In this document: positions 42,699-53,200 of the stretch, in pieces
Position numbering within the stretch: position 1 is the stretch's first letter
Layout: every line of letters starts with the position of its first letter
Assembly (NCBI GenBank): GCA_039621445.1
Contig: CP154957.1
Span: 16,050,947 to 16,114,946 of the forward strand
Length of the DNA: 64,000 bases
Direction of reading: 5' to 3'
Source: Euglena gracilis
Lineage: Eukaryota; Euglenida; Euglenophyceae; Euglenales
Made by a program: the position numbers and the translations under genes
Notes under the pieces: model-generated
The model's input: only the letters and a program-made list of their open reading frames with translations
Database searches by the model: none
Told to the model about the DNA's origin: nothing

Positions 42699-43282
42699 TG
42701 TCGGTCAGGGGTTTTTAAAAAAAGGAAAGGTATAAGGGTGAATCGGAAACAGAAAAATGAAATAATACCTGAGTAATGGAGTGCCCTGACCGATTGAGTC
42801 TCCTTCTTCACCGTCCCCCACCTACTGGTCACCACCCAGCACCAGGGTATTTTCAAATAAAAAGAGCACCTTGGGGGCTCAGGGGCGGAAGCCCGGCTTT
42901 CTGCCCCCAGTCAGTGGTTGGGTTGGCATACTTGCGTAAGATCCAAAAACGTTGAAATGAAAATGGCTTTTTCTGTCCTTGAATCCAAAGAAAACAACAG
43001 AGAAAAACCTTTTTAGCATGGACTTGATTCAAAAGGCAAAGCACACACAAGAAACCTGCACACCTTGTTCAGACTCACCTGTTCTTGCAGTGGGTTAGAA
43101 GAACATACAGACAGTAGTTTTGGAATGGAATGCCTTGCTCCTTCATTCTTTTCTTTTGAACTTCCAGACTTGCAACATTTTGCTCACCATCCAATAAACT
43201 TCCTGAGCTTCCTACCCACTGGGTGAGTACTGTCGCGGGGGGAATGTTGAGAAAGCGGCTGTCGGCGGGCCGACAACCGACA
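42699..43282 (-). repeat. T1 5' LTR
   Basis: 584 bp, same boundaries and overall sequence as the left LTR but with many substitutions, so T1 is older than B1. Confidence 0.87.
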
Positions 43283-43923
43283 CACTCCAAAAGGTGGTGC
43301 TTCCACCGGGGATCTTTGCGGTGTGAACAGAGCAAGGGGTACATACCCTCACTTTGTTCATGGGTAACATTAGTGACCAAGTGTGCTTGGGAAAGGGGCT
43401 CATCCTCTCGCCGCATCAAAGATTGGTGAACCGTGATGGAAGAAGGCCCTTTGCCACCTACATCCCGGACAATCAGTGACAGTGATGATGCAGAAGGATC
43501 ATCGCCCCCTTGCAACAACAAAGGCGTTTCGCTTTGTGACAATGACAAATGAGTCAATGCGTCTTGGTGTGGTTTATGTTTGGCGGGTCGGGAGCTGGAA
43601 CTTGTTTCCATCGAACCGTTCCAATCCCGCCATCTTCTTCAATATTTGTGAAGGAACTCATCAACAAGTAATAGTCAAATTGAGTGTTGGGTGTTGTGCT
43701 CAGCATCTTTTGAGAAGGGTACTAAGAAAAAAACAAAAAAAACTCACAAAAATATGCAGTGAAACAGGGACCAGAAAGGATGAATCGGCGATTACCGAAC
43801 AGAGCCTGCTGAGACCTGTATCAGTGCTTAAAGGTTTGCTAGAGGCCAGGAACAGTACTTTCACCATGTTTCAGGGCTCAGTACGATCCTCACCACCAGT
43901 CAACCACCGAGTTTCTCCTTTTT
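43283..43923 (-). pseudogene. B2 Gag start and leader remnant
   Basis: B2 sequence resumes after T1. No intact frame; it leads to the primer-site region. Confidence 0.55.
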
Positions 43924-43951
43924 TCTGCTACCAACTGTAATACTTGATAGC

Positions 43952-44004
<53 letters not shown>

Positions 44005-44095
44005 CTCGTTACCTAATTCTGCTACCAAGTGAAATACTTGATAGCCTTCCTTTCTTTATGTGTGTGTGTACGCTCGTTACCTAAATCTGCTACTA
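43924..44095 (-). repeat. Triplicated initiator-Met primer site in the B2 leader
   Basis: tctgctacca occurs at 43924-43933 and 44018-44027, and tctgctacta at 44086-44095 directly against the LTR. The first two are followed by the related sequence (a)ctgtaatacttgatag / agtgaaatacttgatag, so this is a tandem duplication of a 70-95 bp unit. Confidence 0.75.
43961..44002. repeat. (TG)21 microsatellite
   Basis: Forty-two bases of uninterrupted TG dinucleotide inside the first duplicated leader unit. Confidence 0.97.
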
Positions 44096-44457
44096 AGTGT
44101 ACGTCCAAAGCTTTCTCTTTTCCCCTTTTTGGTGTATTCCGAAAAAGCCTTTTGCTTTAGCCTTGGTGCGCAACCTAATTATGAATGAGAAAAGCCTTTG
44201 GAGTAACAAAAAGTCGGTTTCCCCTTTTGTTCCCAATTCCCCAAGAGGCAAAGCACAATGCAAGGGCTTCAGATGTTTCCTCCGAAGCCAAGTTCAACTG
44301 TTCTGAGGGTTTTTCCCTCTGGCGAATCAAACGTGGAAACTTGCAAACAATGAAATGAAAGAATACCACCTCTGGGGGAAGGATAGAAAAGTGCTGACGT
44401 GTCGTCACTGAATCCACTCTGCAGATACCCTACAGAGCTGGGACGTGCCTGGTACGC
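44096..44457 (-). repeat. B2 5' LTR (diverged)
   Basis: Starts AGTGTACGTCC and ends near cctggtacgc, about 362 bp, with scattered similarity to the B1 LTR between. Position, primer site and orientation identify it as the 5' LTR of B2. Confidence 0.7.
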
Positions 44458-45239
44458 CTGGTGCTGGGACGTGACTGGTGCCCGGACGTGCCCCAGATTG
44501 TACTTTCGTGCGCATTCCTTTCTTGTGCCTCCTCTTAAAGCACCCTGGCAGGAGGTTGCTGTACAGGTTCATGCCAAAACACTCAGCACACAAAGTGGAG
44601 GCACAGCCCAGGAGACATACACCCTACTCTGGTGGCATCGTCCTGTGCAATGAGATGCCTCTGAAATCGCTGACAAAAAGGCCAGCAGTGCACCATGGGG
44701 GTAGCCCTGGCACAATGCTGTGTAATCTCCTACAAGTTGCCAGAGTTTCATATTAAATGGTGAAAAAGGATTTGCCTCCAGAATCCAAGGCTATGGCAGC
44801 CAATTCAGACCATGGAGGCCAATTAAGGGGAAGTGTGGAAACCCTCTGGAATGTCATTCACTCTCCCCATCCTCCAGAGTGGCCAGGGATTCTGCCCCTA
44901 GAAAGGGCAGAGCTGTGGGTAAGGGGTAAGGTCCCCAGCATCACTACTGGGTATGGCACCCAATGGGAACCCTGTCACATTTCCTTCTCACCTGTTAGTT
45001 GGTGGATGTTCAACAGAAGTCCAGCAGAATGCTGGTGTTCCCAGGAGCCCGACTTTGCAGCAGATGGGCAGTCACACGTCCATCAAGGGGCTGGAGTGTC
45101 AGCTGGCAGCCAACATCATGGAGCTGCCAGAGACACCTGGGGATTGCACCCCATTCTTTCAGAGGATCAGATACTCCCGGCATTTTGGGTATAAGCAGGA
45201 GCAGGCACAGAAGTATTATTATTATTATCTCTCATCAGG
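44458..45239. other. No gene recognised
   Basis: Follows the B2 LTR; may be the 5' part of the DIRS-like element. One plus-strand open frame (44757-45194) is not recognisable. Confidence 0.4.
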
Positions 45240-45667
45240 GCGGGGGGGTGAAGTCAGACTTCCCTCTGCACCCCAGTGGTTTCAGAACGTCAACCCAGAA
45301 ATCCCCAGAGGAAATTTCCTGCTGCGCGAAAAAATCAGAGAGCATACGCCCTGTCAGGAGAAACAAATTTAATTCAGCCAGAAGAAGCAAAAAATTTGTT
45401 TCCCTACTTCATAATCAGAGAACAGGAAGGGGAAAAAATCAAAGAGAGACTGATCTCAGACTGCAGATAGTTAAACCAGTTCTTCTCCCGCAAAAATTTT
45501 CGACTCGAACATTTGGAGGGTGGTTCTGCGGAAAAAATGACCTCAAAGACGCCTATTTCCACTTGCCATTAAGCACTCAGTTGGCAGACTATGTCTGCAT
45601 CCAAGTTGGGGAACATGGAACATGGAACATGGAACATGGAAATGTTTAGGCTCTTGTTTTGGCATCA
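45240..45667 (+). pseudogene. DIRS-like reverse transcriptase, N-terminal part
   Basis: Across two frames: REQEGEKIKERLISDCR, then FSRKNFRLEHLEG, then KNDLKDAYFHLPLSTQLADYVCIQVGE. DLKDAYFHLPLS is the RT motif A pattern typical of DIRS-type elements. A short aacatgg repeat near 45612-45640 follows. The domain is cut at about 45668 by the SINE-like insertion, before motifs B and C. Confidence 0.8.
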
Positions 45668-46357
45668 GTGTGTGCGGCAGACGGGAGATCCTACGGAGGT
45701 TGGTAGCCGGCGCGTAGTACCAAGCCTAGTATCGCTCGAGTAGCTTATTCGGTAAGGTGCTGGGCTCACACGCGGGAGGTCGTGGGTTCGAGACCCAGGT
45801 CCCGCCGTGTGAGTCCTGGTCGATCCCGTACGGGCAGAGGGCATACCGCGGGGATCGACTGGCGCGTGTAACTGCGCCCAAGGACGAGACACTGGTTGGC
45901 CGGACCTTGGGTGTAGTTCCCCGCCTGAGGGCGTGCCACGGCAAGCAGTATGAGCTGCCACGTGGCCGTCCAACGGCGGGTGGTGACGACCAACGTATAC
46001 ATGGTAGCAGGGGAACCCGTCTAATGCCACATGAACCGGGAAATCAGAGCCTGGCCCCACGGCGCCCGGAAGGCGGAGGCGGACGCGCCGAGTCTAGGGC
46101 GACTGAAACTCCTACACCGTTCCAAAGTCTCAAGCCGATGCTAAGGGGGACGCTCCAAGGCGGCAGAGCCCGTGGATGTCGACAACACGTAAACTGCCGG
46201 CAATAGCAAACCCGAGCTGCAGGGGTCGGCAGCCTGGTGACGCAGTACTCGTGAGAGGCACTCAGCCAACTAGGGCCGTGTGAGGCATAACCCGATCTGC
46301 AGGGGCCACGGCCATAGTGACGCAGTGGGCTAGTGTAGTAAGGCTCTTGGGAGGGGA
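45668..46357. repeat. tRNA-derived SINE-like copy 1
   Basis: About 690 bp starting gtgtgtgcggcagacgggag. The tRNA-like head has an A box (tagcttattcgg, 45741-45752) and a perfect B box (ggttcgagacc, 45785-45795) at tRNA-like spacing. The anticodon-loop position reads ctcacac (CAC), but the stem pairs poorly, so it is not a functional tRNA gene. The 3' body (about 46001-46357) is absent from copy 2. Confidence 0.75.
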
Positions 46358-46687
46358 GTGTGTGCGGCAGACGGGAGATCCTACGGAGGTTGGTAGCCGG
46401 CGCGTAGTACCAAGCCGAGTTTCGCTCGAGTAGCTTATTCGGTAAGGTGCCGGGCTCACACGCGGGAGGTCGTGAGTTCGAGACCCAGGTCCCGCCGTGT
46501 GAGTCCTGGTCGATCCCGTACGGGCAGAGGGCCTACCGCGGGGATCGACAGGCGCGTGTAACTGCGCCCAAGGACGAGACACTGGTTGGCCGGACCTTGG
46601 GTGTAGTTCCCCGCCTGAGGGCGTGCCACGGCAAGCAGTATGAGCTGCCCCGTGGCCGTCCAACGGCGGGTGGTGACGACCAACGTA
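46358..46687. repeat. tRNA-derived SINE-like copy 2 (truncated)
   Basis: Directly abuts copy 1 and is nearly identical to its first 330 bp, ending at gtataca. A box 46431-46442; B box 46475-46485 with one mismatch (agttcgagacc). The tandem arrangement suggests dimeric insertion or insertion into copy 1's tail. Confidence 0.75.
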
Positions 46688-46692
46688 TACAA

Positions 46693-48220
46693 TAAGTTCC
46701 CTCCCTCAAAAGTTTATGACCCTAATGAGGGTGTTGGAGAGGAAGTGGAGGAAGGAGGGGGAAAGAGCGTTCATTTAATTGGGCGATATTTTACTTCAAA
46801 CAGCAAGCAGAGGGGCACCATAAAAACAACTTTTGGAATGAAATCAGACCTGCAGCAGGCAGGCTTCCGGATAAGTCTCAAAAAAACCAGTTGATAAATC
46901 TCAAAAAAGATAAGTTTTGTAACCCACACAGGAAGTCACGCACTTGGGCACGTGAATCAACTGAAAAAGGGGACAGCTGAAATCACGCAGAAAAAATTAA
47001 AAAGTGTGACAACTGAACCCGGAAAGCTTCTCACCCAGAAGAAGGAGATTTGTAAAAAACTGAGCTCCATCCTGGGACAGGCAAGAAGTTGTCTGGTTTC
47101 AACGCCCTTTTTAGGTTTCTGACCGACCAACTTTTGAAAATGGTCGACCTGCAAACCACCTGGGACCACACACTCCTCATCCCCCCTTCAGTAAAGCTGC
47201 AAATCACAGAACTCAAAGAATTTTAACAACCGAATGTGGGCAGGGCCTTCCACTCCCCAGCATAACAGGAGTTGTTTTCGGACAGCAGCACTTGGGCCTG
47301 TGCGGTGTGAGTGGCCTGGCTGCACAGCACCTTTTGGCATGCCAGCCTGTAGCATTACAACCTTTTCCATTGCTGTTTGGTGAATAAACGATTTACAGCA
47401 GAGAGGTTCCTATTTCGTTTTTCTGGTTGGGAAAATCTCGTGAGTGGTTTGCGTGGCGCTGTGGACTGGACTTGAAGAGTATTTCTGGTGTAATTGCTTA
47501 TGCTGCGCGGCAAAGGGGAAGAAGAATTGGGAAAGTCCCCCTGGGAACTGGGTGTCCCAAGTGCTTGGCGCACTCAAGGTGAAGGTCCAGAATTGCTGGG
47601 TGCAAGTTCTTCTTGTGAAGGTTGAAGAAAGCCAGCGTTGAGGAAGCTGCCATCTCAATTCCAACAATTACCATTGTGGGCAGGCTGCCCGGATATTTCA
47701 GGAGCGGATGGACAGATTTACAAGAACTCGGTAAAAGATTTTTGGATAGAGCTCAACATTCTGCACATCAACCAAAAAAGAGTTGATTGCAGCAGCTCAA
47801 ACCATAAAAGCCTTAGCAACCCCAAAACAGCTCAGTGGACCTTCACGTGGACAATCAAGGGGCCTTCAGCTATCTGTACAAATGGGGGGACCCTACCTGA
47901 ACAAAATTATCAAGCTCCTCCTTTATTACTCTCCAGAAAAGAGGATCAACTTGCAGTTTGTTTGGGAACACTCCCAAGATCAACTGGCAGACCCCCTGAC
48001 CATGGAAGTCCAAGACAGGGGAGACTATGCTCTTCATTTGGGGGTGTTGCAAGACATGGTGCACATTTTTCAACCTCGCATTCAGCCAAGCACCGACATA
48101 TTTTGTACTCCGAGCAACAAAAGTTCCCACCTTTTTGCAGCAGATGGCCTCACCAAGGGCTTTGCTGGTAAATGCCTTGAAAAAAAAACCTGGCAAACCT
48201 TCCTCCGGTTCATGGAAACC
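46693..48220 (+). pseudogene. DIRS-like RT connection, RNase H and Dam-like start
   Basis: Around 46965-47225: KGTAEITQKKLKSV...KKLSSILGQARS, the connection pattern of DIRS-type RTs. RNase H follows: ADGQIYKNSVKDFW (47705), LHINQKELIAAAQTIKAL (47765), VDLHVDNQGAFSYLYKWGG (47840), INLQFVWEHSQDQLADPLT (47945). Then QPSTDIFCTPSNKSSHLF marks the start of the Dam-like region. Several frame changes are needed. The fragment stops at the B3 LTR. Confidence 0.78.
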
Positions 48221-48644
48221 AGTGTACGTCCCCTGACTCTATTCCCACTGCCTGTCGGCCTACTTACACCCTCCCGTGGGAACCGAACCAAGAGAGTAAC
48301 AAAAAAGAAAGTCTTTCACTTAACTATTAGTTTTTATTGCCTTTGGGCTTATGCAGAGCACAAGGGAAACCAGGTGTGACTTTGGAACTTCAGTTCCACA
48401 AATGTTCTCCTATCGGAGTGTTGAACTTGAACATGCAATCTTGGTTTGCCCTTTTGGGCTAATGAGGGATGAAACAAAAGAATAATACCACCTGTGAAAG
48501 GGGAGGCAGATCCGAGATTGGATAGGCTATTCCTAAATCTGTAATTTGTGTTGCAGAACATGGGATAGTACTATCTAACATGACATTGTACATTCTGCAG
48601 GTTGCTGCTATGCACAGTGCCATGTTCATGCTGCCTGGTACACA
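48221..48644 (-). repeat. 3' LTR of a third B-family element, 'B3'
   Basis: 424 bp with the family termini AGTGTACGTCCC and CTGGTACACA, followed at 48645-48654 by the polypurine tract tccccctccc as in B1. Therefore it is a 3' LTR of a minus-strand element whose body lies to the right. The internal sequence is well diverged from B1. Confidence 0.8.
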
Positions 48645-49340
48645 TCCCCCTCCCAGGGCTTCGCCCGATTTCCTTACTGGACCAGGCTAGCAAGGACTCA
48701 AGCAGAGCTCTGACACTGAGGAATGTACACCAGGACTGCACGTCTTGGGTCTGCTTCTCCGTCACAAGGTCAAAAACCAGAAACGGAAGGAAGAGAGGGG
48801 TACTCAAAAACCCAAAACGCGCAAAAGAGTTTACCCGCTTATGCGGCCAACTACTTCTTGCGGTAAAGGGGTGGAAGTGGAAGAGCCCACTTGGAAACTG
48901 GGGCTGGAAGGTTTTGATTCCAGAAATTACCATCCCGCCCGGTTTGGGGTGTGCCTATGGCACTTGTTGTGGTCTCATTCCATGATCGGAAAAGATTGTA
49001 GAGGTAGGGTGTGGAAGGAGGGGCACCTGGCCAGTCATATCTGACCAGGGAGAAAGTCCCTTTTACAAAACCAACTGCCGGCGACAGCGATTTTGCCCGG
49101 GGGGGAAGGGGAGAGGAGTGGGGGGCTGGTCTAAAGACTTTACAAAGAATTTTTGCTGTCTGGCAGTCTTACGGGGGCCTTAAGGCCGAAAAGTAACAAG
49201 TTGTGGCAATTATTGCGGTGTGCGCGCTGTACGCTGTGTGTCTTCTTACTGGCGGCATATACCGCTGTGAAGTCTTCACTGCGCAGCGCGAGCACGGTGT
49301 TGTCGATGGGGTATCCCCAGTTGCGTATACCTCAGAATAG
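48645..49340 (-). pseudogene. B3 3' internal remnant
   Basis: Begins with the same polypurine tract and agggct-cgcccgattt sequence as B1 (15690-15720). Around 49220-49250 gctgtgtgtcttcttact matches the B1 region near 15865. No intact frame. It shows this internal end is a family feature, but not whether B3 ever had ORF-X or ORF-Y. Confidence 0.55.
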
Positions 49341-51058
49341 CGGGCAGTTGCCCTAAAAACTGTAGATTTGGCATTTGTGCCTTGGATGTGCAGCCTGTAG
49401 GCTGAATGGTTTGCATTACCCAAAAATAATGGGGGGGGGGTAGGCTTTATCGCCCAGAAACATTGTCTTGCGGAATATGCATGCCACAAAAGTACTACTG
49501 GGTGTATACCCGAATCAAAAAGTTTCGGCATATTGCCAAAAAGATCATAATGAGGTGTGCAGCCGCAGAAAAAAATGCGGAATTGTGGCAGGCTGCTGCC
49601 AATTCACAGAACAACTGTGGTTGGTGTGGCTTATACCACTTTGAAAAACCGCGAATAAACTGTGAATGCACATAAAAAGATGGATCATTGTTTCAGTGCG
49701 GTGAAATTCATCACTCTGTACCTTTCAGTACAATCAGATGCATGATACCTCGAAAAGCAAAGTGTGCGTATGAAAAAATGTGGGTATCCCCATATTGCGC
49801 ACAAGAAAAAAAATAACTATCACAAAAAATACACGGAAGTCCACCACTTCTATGATGGTGGTCTGGCAGGCATGTTCTGTGATAAGAGTGAACTCAATCG
49901 AGTTTTTTTTTCCTTCATAATTGCAAAGAAGCACTACAACTATGCCTTTTGGCGTTTTACCGTTTGCGGTGAAGCTTTCTCCTGAATAATCGACCTGCTG
50001 GTCAAGACCGCATGCAATCTTTGATACAGAGAATTAATGAAGTTTTTCTGCACGCGTTAGGTTCATAAACCACATTTTTGCACCAATTCGTACTACAGCG
50101 GCTAGGAAAAAGAACAAAAGCACATAGTGCCGATTGTTAAACAAGCCGATTGGCTTAAGATCATTGGTACCATATCGGTATGCTACCACTATGTGGTTTT
50201 GGACTGTCCCATTAGGACTAACATCTCACCTAGAACGGTGACACTGCACACAAAATTCTTGTACGGCGCATTCCGCGTGAAAACGTCTGATAGAATCAGA
50301 AAAATATTCAGATTGTGAGAGAGCCATTGGCACAAAAATTGCACCATGATGGTGGAACGTAAGATATTTCGCCGAATAGGGATTGTGGATTCATAATTTA
50401 AAGTGGGAGTTGATTCTGCTGCGCACGAACTTCTCTATGAGAAAAATAATGGTATGTGCACACTTAAGTCATCTTGATCGATGACCGAGAAAATGCAACG
50501 TGGTTCAAGCATTGTCATTGTCCAACACAATTGGGTGGCTATCACCACAAATGATGCGGTAAGGATAAAAGTGTGGATATCACCACTGAAAAACGAAAAA
50601 GTTGCAAAACAAAAAACAAATGAAAGATTCTTCGCATTAGCGGTATCCCACAAAAATTATAGTTTTTGGAAATGCAGTGTATGCTGCATCACATCACTAG
50701 TGTGATGAGGTATCCTTGCGCCAACAAAAAAAAAACAACTGAAATTGCACATGGACGCATATTGCGCACATGTGGTCAAAATCGCATATTGCGACACTGA
50801 GTTCAGACCAGTAGGTCACAAATGACAATAACGCATGAGAAACGGGGGAACTGCACAAAACGACCAATCATCAATGAATGTGGTGCTGTGACACGCACCA
50901 TTTGACGATTCGCTCTGAAATTTGAAACACATCTGCGAAATATTCGCTGAACACGTGGCGATTGATCGACGGGATTGGTTTTTTTTTAACACGGCACAAA
51001 AAAGGGTAGTAACCTAAACGGTGGTGGGCGAACCGAATCCACTAACCAGTGGCGCAGC
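49341..51058. other. AT-rich stretch without recognised gene
   Basis: Short hairpins occur (for example ccac-tatg-tgg near 50190 and accac...gtggt near 49840), reminiscent of the B family, so part may be B3 interior. Only short open frames (63-74 codons), none convincing. Confidence 0.4.
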
Positions 51059-51520
51059 CTACTGGATTTGAAGTGCCCCGGGGGGAATGCTAGTGAACAG
51101 ATGGGAAGCCCCATTGAAAGTCAGGGTGTACAAACGTATATAGGAGGGAAGGGCGGTGATAAAAGCAGAGAGTCGCAGGGGAAAGGTAACAAACATCAGG
51201 GAGGGGAAAAGCAAGTAAAGGTATATGCGGTGGCGGTTGATGGGTGAGGAGATTAGTCGATGGCGAGGGGGACTGCGTGTGCCCGAGGTGGTCGTGTGGG
51301 TGACCGGCTGCCGGATCGGTAAGTGGCCCCGAGGGCGTCCCAGTCGGGCGTTGGAGGGTTTGTGCTGGCGCTCACCCGGTGGCGCTCCTTCTGCAGCGGG
51401 TGCGTGCGGTTTGGTGGCCTTTTGGGCCACCATTCACCACACAACACGAACGTGTCACCCCCCTGCCTGCCTTCGCATCGTGACAAGGTCCAACTGAGGC
51501 ACTAACGCCACAGACACCGT

Positions 51521-52276
51521 TCAACGGAGGAAGTGTTTGGGGCGCAACATTTGTGTGATTTGGCGGAAGAGTGCGAGCGCTAGTAGCTGATAACTTTCGG
51601 CCTGTCTTGTGCAGCGCACATCCCCTTGTTCCCAGGCAGTCGTCCGTTTCACCATTCTGGCAAGTAGCTTGGCACTTTCCGGCCCCAGTCCACCCCACGT
51701 GCCCAATGCCAGCGTGGCGAACGACCAACCGCCGTTGCGGAATGGGACTCCCTTTTTTGCGTGTTTCGCCTGCTCCCGGCGTTTAAGGAAAGTCTTCCAT
51801 CGTTCCCGGGTCCCACTTCTTTCCGCTGTTTGCCAGCCGTGAGCGACGGTGAGATCAACAGCTGTGGGCTTACCGTCTTGCCAGGTGGCGATCAGCAGGT
51901 CAGCTGGACGGAGCGAGGTGTCCGGTTGGTTGGGCACCTGTACTTCGCGCTGCACACTTTGACCGTTTATGGACAGGAGGTTAAACAAAGCGTCCTGGAC
52001 GGCGCCATGTCCGTTGGCGACGTTGTTCCTGATGCAGCAGATCTCGTGATCCCCGTGTACATCCGTAGCGTTCTGGCCGCCCGCGCATGTCCCTGTAGCG
52101 TCGGCGAGGGGCAAGCCCAACCACCACTTCAACCCTAGGCGGTAGTCGGCGGCGTCAATTGTGGTGTGTAGGGTCTCGTGGGGTGCCACAGCCATCCATC
52201 CGTGACCGATGCCATGTGCTTGTTCCATCAGGCGTGCCTGGTCTCGTGGCGGGGTCCGATTCAGAAGGTCATCCAC
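51521..52276 (-). pseudogene. Restriction-like endonuclease domain of the non-LTR element
   Basis: 251 codons. A Cys/His knuckle (CAGGQNATDVHGDHEICC) precedes the nuclease core RPADLLIATWQDGKPTAVDLTV, which has the RPAD...D-x-(T/V) arrangement of the restriction-like endonucleases of R2-type elements. The C-terminal WSFATLALGTWGGLGPESAKLL region is also typical of such proteins. It would nick the target to prime reverse transcription. Confidence 0.78.
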
Positions 52277-52652
52277 CGTGGTCCGGGACAGCTGAGTTTG
52301 CCACCATCGCTGCGAGGTGTCATTGTCCGAGGCTGAGGCGAAGGACGCGGCGGTCAGTAGGCGTTGGCTTTCGGGGTGCTGGGGGCCAAACGCGGAAGAG
52401 AGGTCATTGGCGGGCTGCTGGCAAACTCGTTCGGACGGGGCTGCTGCGTATGCAGGGCAGGCGACTTTTTGGTGACCGTGGGTGAAGTACTGACATAGAG
52501 CCGCAGTGCGCGCCGCACCTTGGCAGGCAGCCGGGATGCAAAGTCCGCACCCGCCGATGGAGGGGGGAAGTGCCGCTTGCTGTCGTTGGTCTGTCTGAGT
52601 GCCTGGCCCAGGATGTCCTCGAAGGCGCCGAAGATGGTTTACCCATACCGAG
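52277..52652 (-). pseudogene. Linker between RT and endonuclease, frame broken
   Basis: In one frame a PPSIGGCGLCIPAACQGAARTAAL segment matches the conserved LPxxxGGxGL...A stretch common between RT and nuclease in these elements. The frame changes on both sides. Confidence 0.6.
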
Positions 52653-53200
52653 CTACTTCCTCTTGGGCTTCGTAGGAGTCGGAAGCTCGCAGGAGGTGGT
52701 TGACCTTACACCCATCCAGACAGGACGGAGGAGGTGGTGCGCGAGCTGGGGGTCGGTTACCGAGGTGACCAACTCAGCGGCCTTCTCAATTCTGGCGGTA
52801 GCCTCCGCCCACGCCGCCGTCGTGTGGCTGGTGGTGGTTGGGAAATCAACTGGGCAGCCAAGGGCAGTGATGCCAGAGTCCTCAGCCCAGGGCACCAACT
52901 GGAGGTGCTCTCTTCCTGGGATGTTGCCGGCGGCTTGTCCCCAAGCCACGCACTTGGCCAGGTTCAGTTGCACCCCGGTACGTTCCCCTTCCGTGCGGAG
53001 GAAATCTAGGCACTTTTGTAATGCCAACGGTTCACTGATCAGTAGCCCGTCATCGAGGTACCATGCGGGCCAAAGCAATTCGGTTTGTTGTCCGATCGTT
53101 TCCACTATGGGTTGAAGTCCCACTGCGAAGCCAATCGGCCTAAGATGGCAGCCTTGGTGCGTGCCCTCTTGTGGACGACAGAACCCGTCCCTAACTGAAC
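52653..53200 (-). pseudogene. Non-LTR RT, C-terminal half
   Basis: Motif B GTHQGCHLRPIGFAVGLQPIVE, motif C with an intact YLDDG catalytic box (AWYLDDGLLIS), motif D GVQLNLAKCVAWG. Joined to the N-terminal half by a one-nucleotide frameshift near 53200. Confidence 0.82.

Larger units (their letters stand above)
38466..43282 (-). mobile_element. Non-autonomous LTR retrotransposon 'T1'
   Basis: 4.8 kb with LTRs of about 585 bp bounded by TGTCGG...CCGACA, a CACT duplication (38462-38465 and 43283-43286), a polypurine tract beside the left LTR and a tRNA-Met-like primer site beside the right LTR, so sense is minus. The 3.6-kb interior has no recognisable gag or pol. It matches T2 over its whole length. 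Large LTR elements without genes are usually moved by a partner's enzymes. Confidence 0.85.
12137..44457 (-). mobile_element. Degraded Ty3/gypsy element 'B2', split by nested B1 and T1
   Basis: The left piece (12137-15257) holds integrase to RT. The right pieces (33090-38465 and 43283-44095) hold the region upstream of RT, protease, nucleocapsid, Gag and leader, followed by the 5' LTR (44096-44457). Removing B1 (15258-33089, TTAGG duplicated) and T1 (38466-43282, CACT duplicated) leaves one collinear minus-strand element matching B1 throughout. The 3' end, including the region matching B1's extra genes and the 3' LTR, is not found left of 12137. It was probably lost or truncated near element C. 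Confidence 0.8.
45240..48220 (+). mobile_element. DIRS-like retroelement remnant interrupted by SINE-like copies
   Basis: Plus-strand fragments carry the DIRS-group RT start, then after the SINE-like insertion the RT thumb/connection, RNase H and the start of the Dam-like region, ending where the B3 LTR begins. No tyrosine recombinase or terminal repeats were found. Frameshifts throughout. Confidence 0.75.

Noticed and set aside
45735-45806. A functional tRNA-Val(CAC) gene
   Set aside because: A and B boxes are present but the anticodon and acceptor stems do not pair; it is the head of a SINE-like repeat.
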